From Limnoperna fortunei (taxonomy: Eukaryota > Mollusca > Bivalvia > Mytilida > Modiolidae), in contig OX104113.1 in NCBI GenBank assembly GCA_944474755.1, positions 45,634,980-45,698,979 on the forward strand: a stretch of 64,000 nt of DNA, given 5' to 3'. A model generated the notes under the pieces. The model was not told the origin of the DNA. It worked only from the letters and a program-made list of their open reading frames with translations, and did no database searches. Numbering within the stretch: the first letter of the stretch is position 1; each line of letters opens with the position of its first letter. A program made the translations under genes and the position numbers. This document shows positions 10,791 to 21,651 of this stretch, piece by piece.

Positions 10791-11240
10791 TAGAGTTAAA
10801 TAAGTTCAGGGTTTGTTTATAAATCAAAGCATACTTTTTTAAAACCGTACACTTTTTCAAACGTCTTGTCTAACTCCGTAGTCTGTGTCAAACGTCCAGT
10901 TTAAGGCCGTAGGCTGGGTCATACGTCCCGTGTGCCTTCGTAGCCTGTGCTATACGTACTGTCTAGCTCAATAGGCAGAAAAACAAACTAATTGGAACGC
11001 TTGTCAAACATTATATTAAGCACCTCAGATTAAATCCAAATTTTATCTAACCCCTTAGGTTATGTTATACTTATTATACCCATAAGGTTTGTTCTGCGTC
11101 TTTTCTAGCGCCGCAGGGTGTTTTAAGTCCTATCTAGCGCCGTAGAATGCTTTAAACATCTTTTCTAGCCATATTGACTGTGTTAAACATCCAACTGATC
11201 CTCGGCGTGTGTGTGCGTGTCAAACATCCTGTCAGGAATT
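10791..11240. repeat. decayed edge of the 31-bp satellite
   Basis: Isolated diverged monomers remain (for example near 10860-10960 and 11100-11170, with ctagcgccgta and cgtcctgt-like pieces) separated by unrelated sequence. This is the usual appearance of a satellite's eroding border. Confidence 0.6.
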
Positions 11241-11929
11241 GTAGGAAGTGTTAATGTACAAAATATCACATTGAATTTCAAATCAAACACGTTTGTGGAA
11301 TTTATTATAAGAATGTTTGTTGAGAAAATTTTTCAAATTGACGTCACTATCAATCCGGACATTGTTATGGAATCAGGGACGTTTGTGGAACCGAGGACAC
11401 GTTTGTGAGTCTTAAATATATAAACACGGAAATACTAATTCACATAACAAACATAACTACAAATAAACCAGCCATCGAAAACACCTATCTATCGCAAACA
11501 CATTACGAGACCATTAGTAACAGAACGTTGCTTTAATAATAAATTACCCTGAGATGTTTCCCGTGTGCGACATAATATCATAACGTTATCCGTAAACATA
11601 AACTACCTTACTTCTTATTAGGGTATGATATAGGTATCAAGGTTATCTATACAAAAATTACTCATACAACGTTATGAATATAAGCTTGTACTGTATACAA
11701 CAATTAACAAAAATCAAAGTATTAAACATGAAAATAAGTCAATTTCCCATTATTCACTGATCAGAAAGTAATCCACAAAACATGTTTCGTAGTTTTTCTT
11801 CATGAAAAATATTCATGCAAAAATATTATCTTCTCTCCCCTGCGCGTATGACAAAGGTATCATATCAATTGAATTTCCCCTCTAATGAACATCTTTGTTT
11901 GTATGACTATATATACAATATTCATATAT
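11241..11929. other. non-coding, no recognised feature
   Basis: No supported gene. An open frame at 11211-11408 has no recognisable motif and begins within decayed satellite. Confidence 0.3.
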
Positions 11930-12680
11930 TGTTAGAAAAAATAAAATGTTATTTGTAAAAGCCTTAGAAACGGGTAGAAATGTGAGGCTCCGCCGAGCAT
12001 TTCTCACCTCTTTCGCGGTACAAAATAAACATTATATTTTCTGACAATGCACGAATATTGTTTTATTATGCAACCCTAAAATACATTTTAATCTACTGAA
12101 AAACGTTCACTTCTAGCCGATTTCTGAGTTAAAATTTCGGCGTGTATTTTAGTGATACTACAAACGTAGTAAACTAGAACAGAAATCGAAATATCGTAAG
12201 AAGTGATGTCAAGGGTACCAGGAGATTTTCTTCTGCACAAAGCAAAAATTTATTCGCCTACCTTCATTGTAATGGTTAAATCATAAATATACAATATTCA
12301 TATTGAAAAAAGTATACAGTTTATATGTACGAGCCTTAGAAACATGCACGTGAAAACATGTAGAAATGCGATGCTCTGCAGAGTATTTCTAACTTTTTTC
12401 TCAGCGAATACACAAAACCTTTATATTTTCTGACAATTTACCAATATTGTTTTTATTATGCAACCAGAAAATACATTTTATACTAATAAAAAACATGAAA
12501 AAGTGTACTTATATCCGATTTTTTACTTGAATTTTTCGGCTCGTATTCGAAGGATAGCCTGACGTCACAAACAAGTATCGTATTGGACAAAACAAGGTAA
12601 ACCAGAACAGAAGACTAAATATCGTTAGAAGTAAGAACAAGCGTGCCAGAAACTGACGTCATTTTTACAAATAAAAATTT
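11930..12680. repeat. diverged tandem duplication, two units of about 370 bp
   Basis: Unit 1 (about 11940-12290) and unit 2 (about 12300-12680) share, in order, agccttagaaac, gtagaaatg with a short hairpin ending atttct, tatattttctgacaat, attatgcaacc, aaatacatttta, a ccgattt block and a gaagtgatgtcaag/gaagtaagaacaag block. Each unit has a small stem where agaaatg pairs with catttct or its variant. Non-coding. Confidence 0.7.
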
Positions 12681-13850
12681 GCTTTATTCGTAGGATCGTA
12701 TTTGTATAGTTGAAGCAGTAGTTGCAGAATAAATTTGTTTAATTGTCTTATCCACTTGTTACATTACTTGGCCAGCTACAAAAGTTAGGAACATGATAAG
12801 AGAAAAGGGTGCAAGATAATTTCCTACTAGACATGAAGGTTAAATTCCTCCCCCCCGGGTGACGCAAAGTAGGGGGAGTCGTATTACTTTATCCTTGTAG
12901 GGCCTTCCGGATTAGCATATAGGTTAGGACTAATTTCTACAGTGTTAGGGCTACAACATTTATATTTTGCAGAACGTTTGTTACATAAGAGTGTGCAGGG
13001 CCAAAGGATTTTAATTTTCATAAAATTGGAGATGGTTTCTACTTTTGTAGTGCAGGGCCAGAGGATTTTGATATTTGTGAAATACTCTTAAAACAACACA
13101 TAGACTTGGTCAGTTTGCAGCCTGATACTGAGATAGCTACTGCATTTAGATTTAATAGCATGTTTGTACATATAATGATTGTGTGTGAAGAACCAAAGGA
13201 TTTTTATTTTCATTGAAAAAATAGAGAGTTTTTGCAGGCTAAATAGCTGAGATAAAAGATGCTTGAAACTTCAATCCTAAAAAGTTGGTAAAATTGCAGA
13301 ATTTCAAAATAATATGTCCTTTACGAAGAATTTTCATTCCTGGCTGATTTTATTTTAATCAAGGCTTCCACGCGGAATCGTCCTTTCCGATTAACATTTT
13401 CTCTGAAACTTTAAAGCAATATGGATTAGAAATTTGCAGTATGTAAGTATTGCAAGAGTGTCTGCAATTTACTGCAATCAAACATTGCACCAAGAGGTAT
13501 TCTGAAATAAGCTGAAATTAAATCAATCTTGCTAAAACAGAAACAAAGTGAAGTGTAATTTTTAAGAGCACTTAATTTCACATGGTCTCCTAAAGAGCAA
13601 TCTTCTTTATTGCATACCGTAATACTTGGATATAGAGCACTATGAACAATTTAGTATATTTATATACAATTTCCTTCAACATCTAACTGTATAGTGATGT
13701 AGAAGTCTATGGCATATTTAACAATTTTTTTAATCGATTCGTTTATTATTTTTGTTTTTTTTTCGTTAAAGATTTATGATTGTGGATTATTTGTAATTTT
13801 CCACTTGAATTAATCTAGTCATTCGTTTGACTAGATTTGTATATTTTTTC
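12681..13850. other. non-coding with a weak 3-copy repeat
   Basis: Near 12993, 13050 and 13190 the phrase (gcagg)gccaaaggatttt recurs with related flanks, an old local repeat. A perfect 10-bp palindrome (aatctagtca/tgactagatt) is at 13812-13837. No gene is visible. Confidence 0.35.
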
Positions 13851-13851
13851 A

Positions 13852-14106
13852 GGGCCTCGGTGGCCGAGTGGTACTATTGATCACGTGGTCTGTCAACACT
13901 GAGATTGCGGAATCGATTCTCACTGCAGGCAGGGTGTACTCGACTCCAATCTTAATTGACAAGGATTGCCAGTTTTCCTACTGTAGGTCTGGGGTTTTCT
14001 CCGGGTACTCCGGCTTCCTCAGCCAATAAAAACTGGACGCCATGATATAACTGAAAAATTGCTGAAAGTGGCGTTAAAACAACATTCAAACAAACAAACA
14101 AACAAC
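13852..14106 (+). mobile_element. full-length tRNA-derived SINE
   Basis: The head contains a perfect pol III A box, tggccgagtgg at 13861-13871, and a degenerate B box at about 13903-13914. This type of head derives from a class II (Leu/Ser-like) tRNA. A central part (cagggtgtactcgactcc) and a 3' half (ggttttctccgggtactcc, ccaataaaaactggacgcc, gctgaaagtggcgttaaaac) follow, then a caaacaaacaaac tail. Copies or pieces recur at 28332, 45424, 53614 and 59689. Confidence 0.85.
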
Positions 14107-14211
14107 AAATCTATTTTCCCCCTACCTAATTTTATTGACTAGTTCCAAAAGTTATAAAAAGGATTTTTTATTTGTCGTTTCTATTTTTGTCATTACATTG
14201 TACTCATAACA

Positions 14212-14653
14212 GACAACGGCTCTGTAATGACCTTTGACTGAGGGAGAGGAAGTTAGTTCTTAATTTGATATTTGGCTACGCCGAGATTTAGCATGGACAG
14301 TGGATTTATTATTCAATGGAATTTTGATATTGGAGCTGTATTTAAAAAGCAGTTTCATACAGAATTGATAAATAAATTTATTTATATAATTTGTGAAATG
14401 TATTGGTTATTTTTCAGCTGATTGTGCAAAACCCATTTCTGGACTATTTTATGGGTGTTTGTGAGTGTCCTTGAGTACCCTTCAGGGTTTCTAAATTTGC
14501 GAAAAATTTTATCTGACAATTTAATGTGATATAGCTGAAATTATTTCTCTCGTTTTAAGGGGTCTCTCATTACTCAACGAAACTTGGTGCCTAAGTCAGA
14601 GCAAAAAATGTTAATAGTTTCCCCTATACGCAAATAATTAAGAGGCCGTTGTC
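14212..14653 (+). mobile_element. 442-bp inverted-repeat element, copy 1
   Basis: It starts gacaacggctctg and ends gaggccgttgtc, so the terminal nine bases are inverted repeats. Internal landmarks shared with the two other copies are tgacctttgactgaggga, aaaaagcagtttcata, attgataaataaatttattt, ttcagctgattgtgcaaa, gagtacccttc(a/g)gggtttc and ctctcattactcaacgaaac. Same orientation as the others. No coding capacity and no clear target duplication. Confidence 0.85.
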
Positions 14654-15339
14654 AACTGTCTTTGGAGCGCAGGGGCGGATCAAGAGAATTTTTAAAATTC
14701 TTAATAGATATATAGGGTCAAGTCTGCCCTATATAGTCATTCTTAGTGTGAACAAATATCTGAGTTGTGTTCTTATCAATGAATGCGATCTATGCTGCGT
14801 GGTGTAACGTTAAAATCAATTCTAAGTTGTAACTTTACTTTAATATAGACAAAACGAATGGATGCAGTGAATACTTCGTAGCAATGACATATAAAATCAG
14901 ACAGAAACATCAATACAACGACGAAATATTAAATGTAAAGTAAATTCCTATTATGTTGGATTTATGTTGGTGTCATGACATCTGTCTATGAGCTAAACAC
15001 TAATACCTGACGGTATAATACATACTTTTTTCTATTTATTGATCACCGCTCTTTACAATTATATATAAAGCTTGAAGGTCGTGTTCAATTGTAAAACTCC
15101 AATAAAGCATGCAAGTTTCAACTAAGGCATGTATGATATGAAGTTTCTGCTCTTCTTGGTTTCTTTGTTAATTATATACACATCTGTGACGATATTGTGA
15201 GAATAGTTAAATGTTGTGTTTACTGTGTACGACTTATGCTGTACAAATAGTTAATATCGAATAATATAAACAAACTAGATACAAAGTTTGCTACCACCGC
15301 TGAGTATTAAAGGTTAGTGGCAATGTTATTTAGACAGTA
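14654..15339. other. mostly non-coding; one short repeat piece
   Basis: A fragment near 14668-14690 (aggggcggatcaag) resembles one end of the small inverted-repeat element at 44837-44955. Otherwise nothing is recognised. Confidence 0.35.
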
Positions 15340-15870
15340 AGATGTGTCTTTAAGACACAAATGATGCCCCGCCTGACCAGCGACATGACTGGGGTGTTGC
15401 AACAGGCAGATATTGTAAGAAAATTGAATGAAAATCAGAATCCTTAGATCATGTACACTTCATTATGTGTACAAAAATCCTACTAAAAATAAATGCCGTA
15501 GCTCAGAGAAAAAGGAAGAAGATAGCTGAAAAGACATGTACCCCTATCTCAGTTGTCTGGACTGCAACCATAGTCCAACTATTTGTAGTTTTTATAATAT
15601 TTTGCAAAAGTCTAAATCCCTTGCACACCTCCGGTATGTGTTAAAAAATCTCACCAAATATAAACACTAGCTTCAAGATGAATGAGGAAAAAAGTCGGAC
15701 AAAACTGTTATCCCTATGTGGAATGCAACCTTCAAACAAGTCTTCAGCTTTATGAAAATTTAATGAAAATAAAAATTCTTTGGCGCTGTACACCTTCAAT
15801 ACGTATACAGGCATTCTCCAAAATATAATTGTTGTATCCATAAAACTGTAGGAGTAGTAAGCTGGACATT
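15340..15870. repeat. dispersed repeat with two or three diverged units
   Basis: It starts with a gtctttaagacacaaatgat / gccccgcc phrase and contains related units opening near 15450, 15620 and 15785, each with a ...gtacac(c/t)tc(a/c)at.atgt-like motif followed by text on gaaaaa(a)g(g/t). Reading frames inside (15641-15968, minus) are not supported by any motif. Confidence 0.5.
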
Positions 15871-16149
15871 TTAATCCGAACGGACAAGGGTAAATTAACA
15901 TGTCCCTGACGTTTCGTCACTGGGGCATAAAACCACAGTTTGTTTTCAACGGTAATAATCAGTTGCACGTAATGAATCGTTTAAGAATGGAGCAGTTTGT
16001 TAATACAAATATTAAATTAAACCATACAATAAACACTTAATATTTGATCATCACCCAACCCTTCTTTTAACAGTTTACCTAATATCTGACCATCAACCAT
16101 TCTCTTTTAACAGTTTTTTTTAATTCTGTTTCATATATTATCAATACTA

Positions 16150-18063
16150 TTACATATAGGAAAATGCAGCCAAAGTATTTTTGTTCATCAGAACCCACAG
16201 ATTTCTACATCCATCGACACTGATCGAAATGGGACTTCTGATATCATGGACTGATGTAAGAACATCGTGAACAAAATGTCCGTAAGACGTAAATAGACAA
16301 ATGCGATTTTTCTTGCAATCGGCAACAAAAATATTGTCATGGCGGTCCGAACAAATGCAACGAAAATCTGATTCATCGGAGGAATATGAATATTTCAGTT
16401 CTCCGTTAAGGTCAACTACAAGAACTTTCTGCTTCATGGAAATAACGATAAATTTTGCTGTAGTCACCAGCATGTCAGTGGGGTTAGAAACATCTGTCGT
16501 TTGTGGGGAAATCTTGAACTTTCTTCCAATTTGTAAAAGACTATTCTCTACTACACGAAATATTTTAGACTTGTAGTTTAACACAAGCAAATCTATATTG
16601 TTTAATCTGCATGCGATTTCATTGATTGATATTTTCGCATCTGTAATTTTAAATGTGTACGGTTTTCTTTGAGTCCATTCTACAATTTTTATTAAATTCT
16701 CACACATTACATGTGACTTTCCCATCTGAGCGTCAATTATTCTAAACCTGTTTATGCCATCTGTATTTACTTCCGTCTTCCACACAACAGAACCATCAAG
16801 CTTCACTTGCTGTATTTCTCCTGTGTAAATTGTCACTAGTTCATCATTTTTCGTTTGTATTACTGTATTCATTTGTGATACCTGGACACTGTCGTCCCCA
16901 ATTGCCCATATGCTGTAACAAGGCATTTTGAATTTTATCGTATTTAGACATTTAATATTGTACATAGCAGAATATCTAGGCATTTCAAGGATTGGTAACT
17001 GAAGTTTCAGATTAAGCACAGAAACGTTTTTACGTTGAACGTTGCCTATTATATCTCGTATTTGACTATACGAAATATTTCCAGCTTGATACAAAGGACT
17101 GCTTATTTTCAGTTCCGACTGAAAGCAAGTTCTTTCACACAAGCCAATCTGCCTGCACAGAGTACTTCCTGTGGTCAAAAGTGTGTACTCGTCTGCAAAG
17201 CGATCTGTATCTTCAGATGTCTTGATCAAATTTACAATTGACATTTTATCACGGTCGGCTTCTTCGATATAAGTCTGTATAAGTTTTTTATCAACATGTG
17301 ACTCGCTATTCAGCACTGCAAGATTCTGTGCTAAAAATAAATCAACTGATTTACATAGCATTTCCTTTATATTTTCGGCCGCTGTCTTCATTTCTGTTTC
17401 TGTCTGTACAATATGCGACCAATATTTTTTCTCTTCTGCCTTTGCATTATCAATAAAATTATTAATGTATGGTAATTTTGATTTCAATCCTTCTATAGAT
17501 AACTTTAACTCAGATTTACAGCAATTCGCTGCATCCTGAATTTGCTGCGTTTTATGACTGCCATGTGTTTTCTTTTTACATTCTTCACAAATTGGTATAT
17601 TGCATGATTTGCAGTAGCACGTGTAGTCTTTGTTGTGATCGTTGCACTTTTGAATTGGCATTTCCTTGTTTTCTTCTTTGTTTACATATTTTTGAGTTTT
17701 ATGATTTCGGAATGTTTTGTGCCTCAAATGGTATTCATGACAGTTTCTACACATATGCTGGTCACAATCCTCACAAGTAGAATACACTTCCTTCTCTTCG
17801 CACATTTGACAGATAGGGTTTTTTCTAGTTTCGGTTTCCTTTTTATGCAAGCCATAAAATGGATATAATTTGAACGCTTCCACACCTTCTTTCGGTACAT
17901 CAGATATTATACGACACAAAGGGCACGGAAATGTTGACTTATCGTTGATTAACTCCTCTAAACATGGTGAACAAAATATATGAAAGCAATCCAATAACCT
18001 TGGTAATGTGTACTCCGATCGACATATTGCACAGTTAGCTTCAACTCGACTTGCCTCCGCCAT
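16150..18063 (-). CDS. TRIM-like RING/B-box protein, 637 residues, intronless
   Basis: Likely a TRIM-family E3 ubiquitin ligase. With the start at 18063 the RING is C11-x2-C14-x11-C26-x-H28-x2-C31-x2-C34-x12-C47-x2-C50, a complete C3HC4 finger. B-box 1 spans C85-H115 and B-box 2 C140-H170 (C, H, C, C, C, C, H, H all present). Residues about 175-270 look helical and charged (coiled coil). The C-terminal third resembles an NHL-type propeller, e.g. the block with CICSDRHDNIFVADCKKNRI. The start is chosen because the broken paralogue at 42370 begins at the equivalent MAEA, and the context aagaaaATGGCG is favourable; the frame is open upstream to 18147. Many bivalve TRIM genes are single-exon, and this one is uninterrupted. 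The substrate is unknown; innate immune roles are common in the family but not shown here. Confidence 0.88.
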   Translation of the reverse strand: MAEASRVEANCAICRSEYTLPRLLDCFHIFCSPCLEELINDKSTFPCPLCRIISDVPKEGVEAFKLYPFYGLHKKETETRKNPICQMCEEKEVYSTCEDCDQHMCRNCHEYHLRHKTFRNHKTQKYVNKEENKEMPIQKCNDHNKDYTCYCKSCNIPICEECKKKTHGSHKTQQIQDAANCCKSELKLSIEGLKSKLPYINNFIDNAKAEEKKYWSHIVQTETEMKTAAENIKEMLCKSVDLFLAQNLAVLNSESHVDKKLIQTYIEEADRDKMSIVNLIKTSEDTDRFADEYTLLTTGSTLCRQIGLCERTCFQSELKISSPLYQAGNISYSQIRDIIGNVQRKNVSVLNLKLQLPILEMPRYSAMYNIKCLNTIKFKMPCYSIWAIGDDSVQVSQMNTVIQTKNDELVTIYTGEIQQVKLDGSVVWKTEVNTDGINRFRIIDAQMGKSHVMCENLIKIVEWTQRKPYTFKITDAKISINEIACRLNNIDLLVLNYKSKIFRVVENSLLQIGRKFKISPQTTDVSNPTDMLVTTAKFIVISMKQKVLVVDLNGELKYSYSSDESDFRCICSDRHDNIFVADCKKNRICLFTSYGHFVHDVLTSVHDIRSPISISVDGCRNLWVLMNKNTLAAFSYM

Positions 18064-18352
18064 TTTCTTAACACGTCTACATGTTATATCCGTTGAAGAG
18101 GTTCGCACAGTAGATTTATTAACCATAAAATTACGTAACTCTAACATAGTCTAAAATGTAAATTGTTGTGTCTGTCTGTTTGATTGTTCCTTTGATGTTA
18201 TACACTTCTTTTTGCAATTTGCGCATTTGAATTGTGAGGGGATATCACGATAGAAATAACTATAAAAAGGGAGCTACTGTGTAGCACAATCATGTAGCTT
18301 TATCGTTTTTATTCAATCAACATATTTGAGATTGAGGTCTAAAAGGTATTAT
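18064..18352 (-). promoter_or_regulatory. conserved 5' flank of the TRIM-like gene
   Basis: A 30-bp phrase containing tttgagattgaggtctaaaa lies at about 18323-18352 and again at about 42486-42515, upstream of the broken paralogue's start. It shows that the duplication carried upstream sequence and makes this the best candidate promoter region. No clear TATA box in the gene's direction was found. Confidence 0.4.
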
Positions 18353-18969
18353 AATTAAAACTGAAAACTTGTGTTCTTTTGTAACAAAAGATATTCCTTT
18401 GATACATTTGTATTATAGTAATCTAAATAATTTTTAATAGATATTACGTTTCATCTGTGATAATGTGAATGTTCGTTGGATATGAAGTAACATTAGAGCT
18501 TATCGATAATTTTATATTATTGGGATTTTTTAACTTCATACATCGTGGTGTGTAAAACACTTTGTTTACAACCTTAAAAACCACATTGTTTACATCCAAC
18601 AAACTTTTTTATGGCATGCTGCGCTGATTATTGAAACTAAAGGACTTTTTATACAGTTTTAAGTCATTGTGATGGTATTTTCGAAGGATATTATCAACTT
18701 CGTTATTGTGTGCAGTTGTTGAAAGACGTTTCAAGATCCTCTCTCAAGGGACACTAACCACGCTAACGACATGATAGAACGCTTCTAGATCCCCAATTAG
18801 AGAAGCGACTTTTCTAGATTCCCACTGTACAAGACTAAAAGGTTCTGTGACGGGTTTTAGATCCCCATTTTTATTGGGTTACCAAGCAGCCCGATCGAAC
18901 ACAGGTAGTATTGTTTACATTATATCAATTGACCTCATTACACACATACACATGTTTACAAAGTAACGT
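18353..18969. other. non-coding; possible 5' region of the YR retrotransposon
   Basis: No gene. Repeated use of tctagat(c)ccc (near 18783, 18822 and 18858) hints at short internal repeats. It may be the 5' non-coding end of the element that follows, but I could not match it to the 3' end. Confidence 0.3.
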
Positions 18970-19583
18970 ACAATGGTTTTTAAAACCGTTATTATCGGTA
19001 GTTCGCATGTTGAACGTTTACGCCAATATTTATTGAAACCTGATGTCGATTTAGTGCTCAAAGAAAAAATATGAAGTTTTATTGATTGGTTTTTCTGGTG
19101 GACATGTATCGACTTCATTTAAAACATTGTTTGATTTGTTTACAAATAAGCCAGACCATGTTAATGCAAATTGGTAGTAACGATATAAGTTATGTGGAAA
19201 CGAATGTTGAAACAGTTGCGTGGTCTATTCAGCATTTATATCAGACAATAATTTCTATTGGAATTAAACACGTCACAGTGGGTCTACTGTTTTATAGACA
19301 AAAAGTTAGAAATAGAGGCCTGACTTTAGCTCAGTATAATGCTCGAGGTGATGAATTAAATAGATTATTGCTTGAAAGGTCATTATATTACCCTCAATTG
19401 ACATTTTGGAAACAAAGAGGCTTACATTTTCCAAATGTTTTAATATTAAGGAATGACAGAGTTCATTTAAACAATGAGGGACTCAAAAGATTAATGAGAA
19501 ACATCCGAGGAGAAATTATGCATGAAGAAAAAGTTTTGAATGGTAAAATATCAATTTTGTTTGCTAAAATGCTCACATGTTAA
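18970..19583 (+). pseudogene. SGNH-hydrolase domain of a tyrosine-recombinase retrotransposon
   Basis: SGNH (GDSL-like) esterase domains accompany several Ngaro-type YR retrotransposons. Here block I reads VIIGSSHVERLR (from 18973), block II GFSGGHV, block III LQIGSNDI and block V DRVHLNNEG, so the order Ser, Gly, Asn, His is preserved. Frame changes lie near 19070 and 19160, so the protein is broken; the second half (19086-19583) stays open for 165 codons. A Gag-like frame begins 0.8 kb downstream on the same strand. The role of this domain in the element's life cycle is not established. Confidence 0.75.
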
Positions 19584-20382
19584 TTCAATCTATTAGATGT
19601 TCAGAAATTTTTTAATATTAATTGTAGGTGACGGACACAAAAGCTTGACACTTTTTATGAACTTGTATATATGATTACATGTAGCATGATATAGACAATA
19701 TTTAGTTAAAGATTATTAGAGACTTATGATATTGTTTAATTGCACACGTAGTGTTATCAATGAAAATGCTTACACGCAGGGTGGTGTTACATGTAGTTTA
19801 AATTAAAATAAAAGTGATTGTATTTCAACATGTACCAAATCATGTACAATACATTAGCTATTTCTATAGTGTACATGTTTAGTTTGAGATATAATGGGCA
19901 AATTTAATCGGAAATTTTTTTTCTTCAAATTTATCAAAAGTTATATGCATACGTTGTGCATATATATGTACAAATGTATCGTTCATTTAGGTGTACTTAC
20001 ATACGTTGTCATGTACATATACATGTATCATTCATTTAATTGCACCATAATTAGAGGTTAATATGAATACCTAGTGTATTATGAATTTGTTAAGACACAT
20101 ATTAAAATGTTATATGCATATTTTGTGCATAATTCACTTAGTCACAGATTACGTTATGATAGGCATACGTGGTGCATCATGCATTTGTTAAGACACTTTT
20201 TAAAAAGTTATATGCATACGTTGTGCATAATTTCCTTCACTTAGTTTAGTCACAGATTACTTGATGTTAGGCAAGAAACGTGGGGCTTCTTTTTTTGTTT
20301 ATACTTTTGACGTGACAGATAGGGTATATACTGTATGGGGTGGTCTAGGTTTTTGCAAATAGGGATACACTTATGACACAAA
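19584..20382 (+). repeat. inter-ORF region with palindromic tatgca...tgcata sites
   Basis: The 19-bp palindrome tatgcatacgttgtgcata occurs at 19944-19962 and 20211-20229; a variant is at 20113-20131 and a shorter relative (gcatacgtggtgc) at about 20163-20175. Two of these sit in a roughly 100-bp direct duplication (about 20080-20166 and 20178-20274) sharing tttgttaagacac and agtcacagatta. Confidence 0.65.
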
Positions 20383-21651
20383 ATGTCTGTCATTTTTCCA
20401 CTTTTGTTTAGAAAATGCCGCCCAAGACGACAACAGCAGTCAGGAAATAAAAAAGAATGGCAGAAAGAAGGAAAACAACAATCAGATGAACAAGTGGACA
20501 GCTATGTCAACCTGGCCACAGTCGTATCTTTCACAAACAATCAAGGACATGAAATGTCAGATCACAGAATTGGCTCAGAATGTCCAGGATCTTAAAGGAA
20601 GCCAGCAAACTGAGACAGAGACAATACAGCCAATCCAGTTACATGGTACTAACATTTGTAATACAGAATTTAGTACTTTTAATAACAATGTAATGAGCCA
20701 GAGGAATAATAATGTGTATACTTCTTCAGATGAAGAATAAAGATGCTTCGAGAAGTATCAGTACTTGCATACGGTATCTTTAGGCACTGCCATATCAAAG
20801 CAAATGAAATCAAAAATTTATAATGATGAATTTGTGGAAATGGTCCGCCTACTTCCTGAATATCCAGAAAAAAAGAAAAAAGAAAACCATTATAATTGAC
20901 AATTTTCAAACTCCAACTTTGGGCATTCAGGAAAATCCTCAAATGGTTAAGTCACTTGACGAACGGCTTTCAGCCTTTTCCATTTATTCTACAATATATA
21001 TGAGAAATTTCAACAATCGACTGCAGGGTTATTAAAATATATGGATTTAATAAGAGACCTAGCTTAGAACAAAGAAAATTGGCTGGCCTATGACAAACAA
21101 TTTAGATTGCTTAAGATGCAAACAAAATTAGGCTGGGGGTCACACATCAGGAAATGTATTTCAGATCTCTCTATTGCATAAATCAGGTTAATGAGATAAC
21201 ACAAAATGTAAATCACCCCATGTCAGTCAGGTGCGCTACCACCTCGGCAGACGTACTTCAAACTGAATCAGGTTTACTTGTACCTATGGGGTATTGTATG
21301 AGGTTCCACGTTGGTAAGCCTTGCCTTTTTCCATGTAAATATAAACACCACTGTTTTTATTGTAACAAATTACATCCATCAATTCAGTGTAGGCATGGAG
21401 GTAATCCCTCAACTAGCTTTTGGCAACATAGGCAACAGTCACAAGTAAATTTATGTTTTCAACCAAAGCATTATTATGTAAGGATGCCTTCTTCAGAATT
21501 GCATTCTTTTCGTCCCCCACGTCCAACAAATCCAAGGCTACCGCCACCTCCAAGAAAAACAGGATTTAGACCAAATATCTTTCAAGGAGGTCAGAACACC
21601 AGACAAAGCTTCAAGTCTTCTAACTCCTATACGCCCAGACATTTTACTTAA
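20383..21651 (+). pseudogene. Gag-like region of the YR retrotransposon, broken
   Basis: Several frames together read as a YR-retrotransposon Gag. After a Q/K-rich start (20383-20740), the segment near 20785 gives ISKQMKSKIYNDEFVEMVRLL, matching the family's K-I-x-x-x-E-F-V-x-x-x-x-LL motif; near 21010-21130 comes LLKYMDLIRDL and WLAYDKQFRLLKMQTKLGWG. At 21270-21400 a cysteine/histidine cluster reads FHVGKPCLFPCKYKHHCFYC then NKLHPSIQC, the C3H-type knuckle typical of DIRS/Ngaro Gag. Multiple stops and frame changes separate these parts. The last frame (21154-21651) overlaps the start of Pol in another frame. Confidence 0.7.

Noticed and set aside
13852..13930. Functional tRNA gene (good A box)
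   Set aside because: The B box is degraded, no cloverleaf can be closed, and the sequence continues into a SINE body with a CAAA tail.
18064..18147. 28-codon N-terminal extension of the TRIM-like protein
   Set aside because: The frame is open, but the paralogue starts at the internal Met, which also has the better start context.
18255..18275. TATA box (ctataaaaaggg) for the TRIM-like gene
   Set aside because: It faces away from the gene; on the gene's strand it is not a TATA box.
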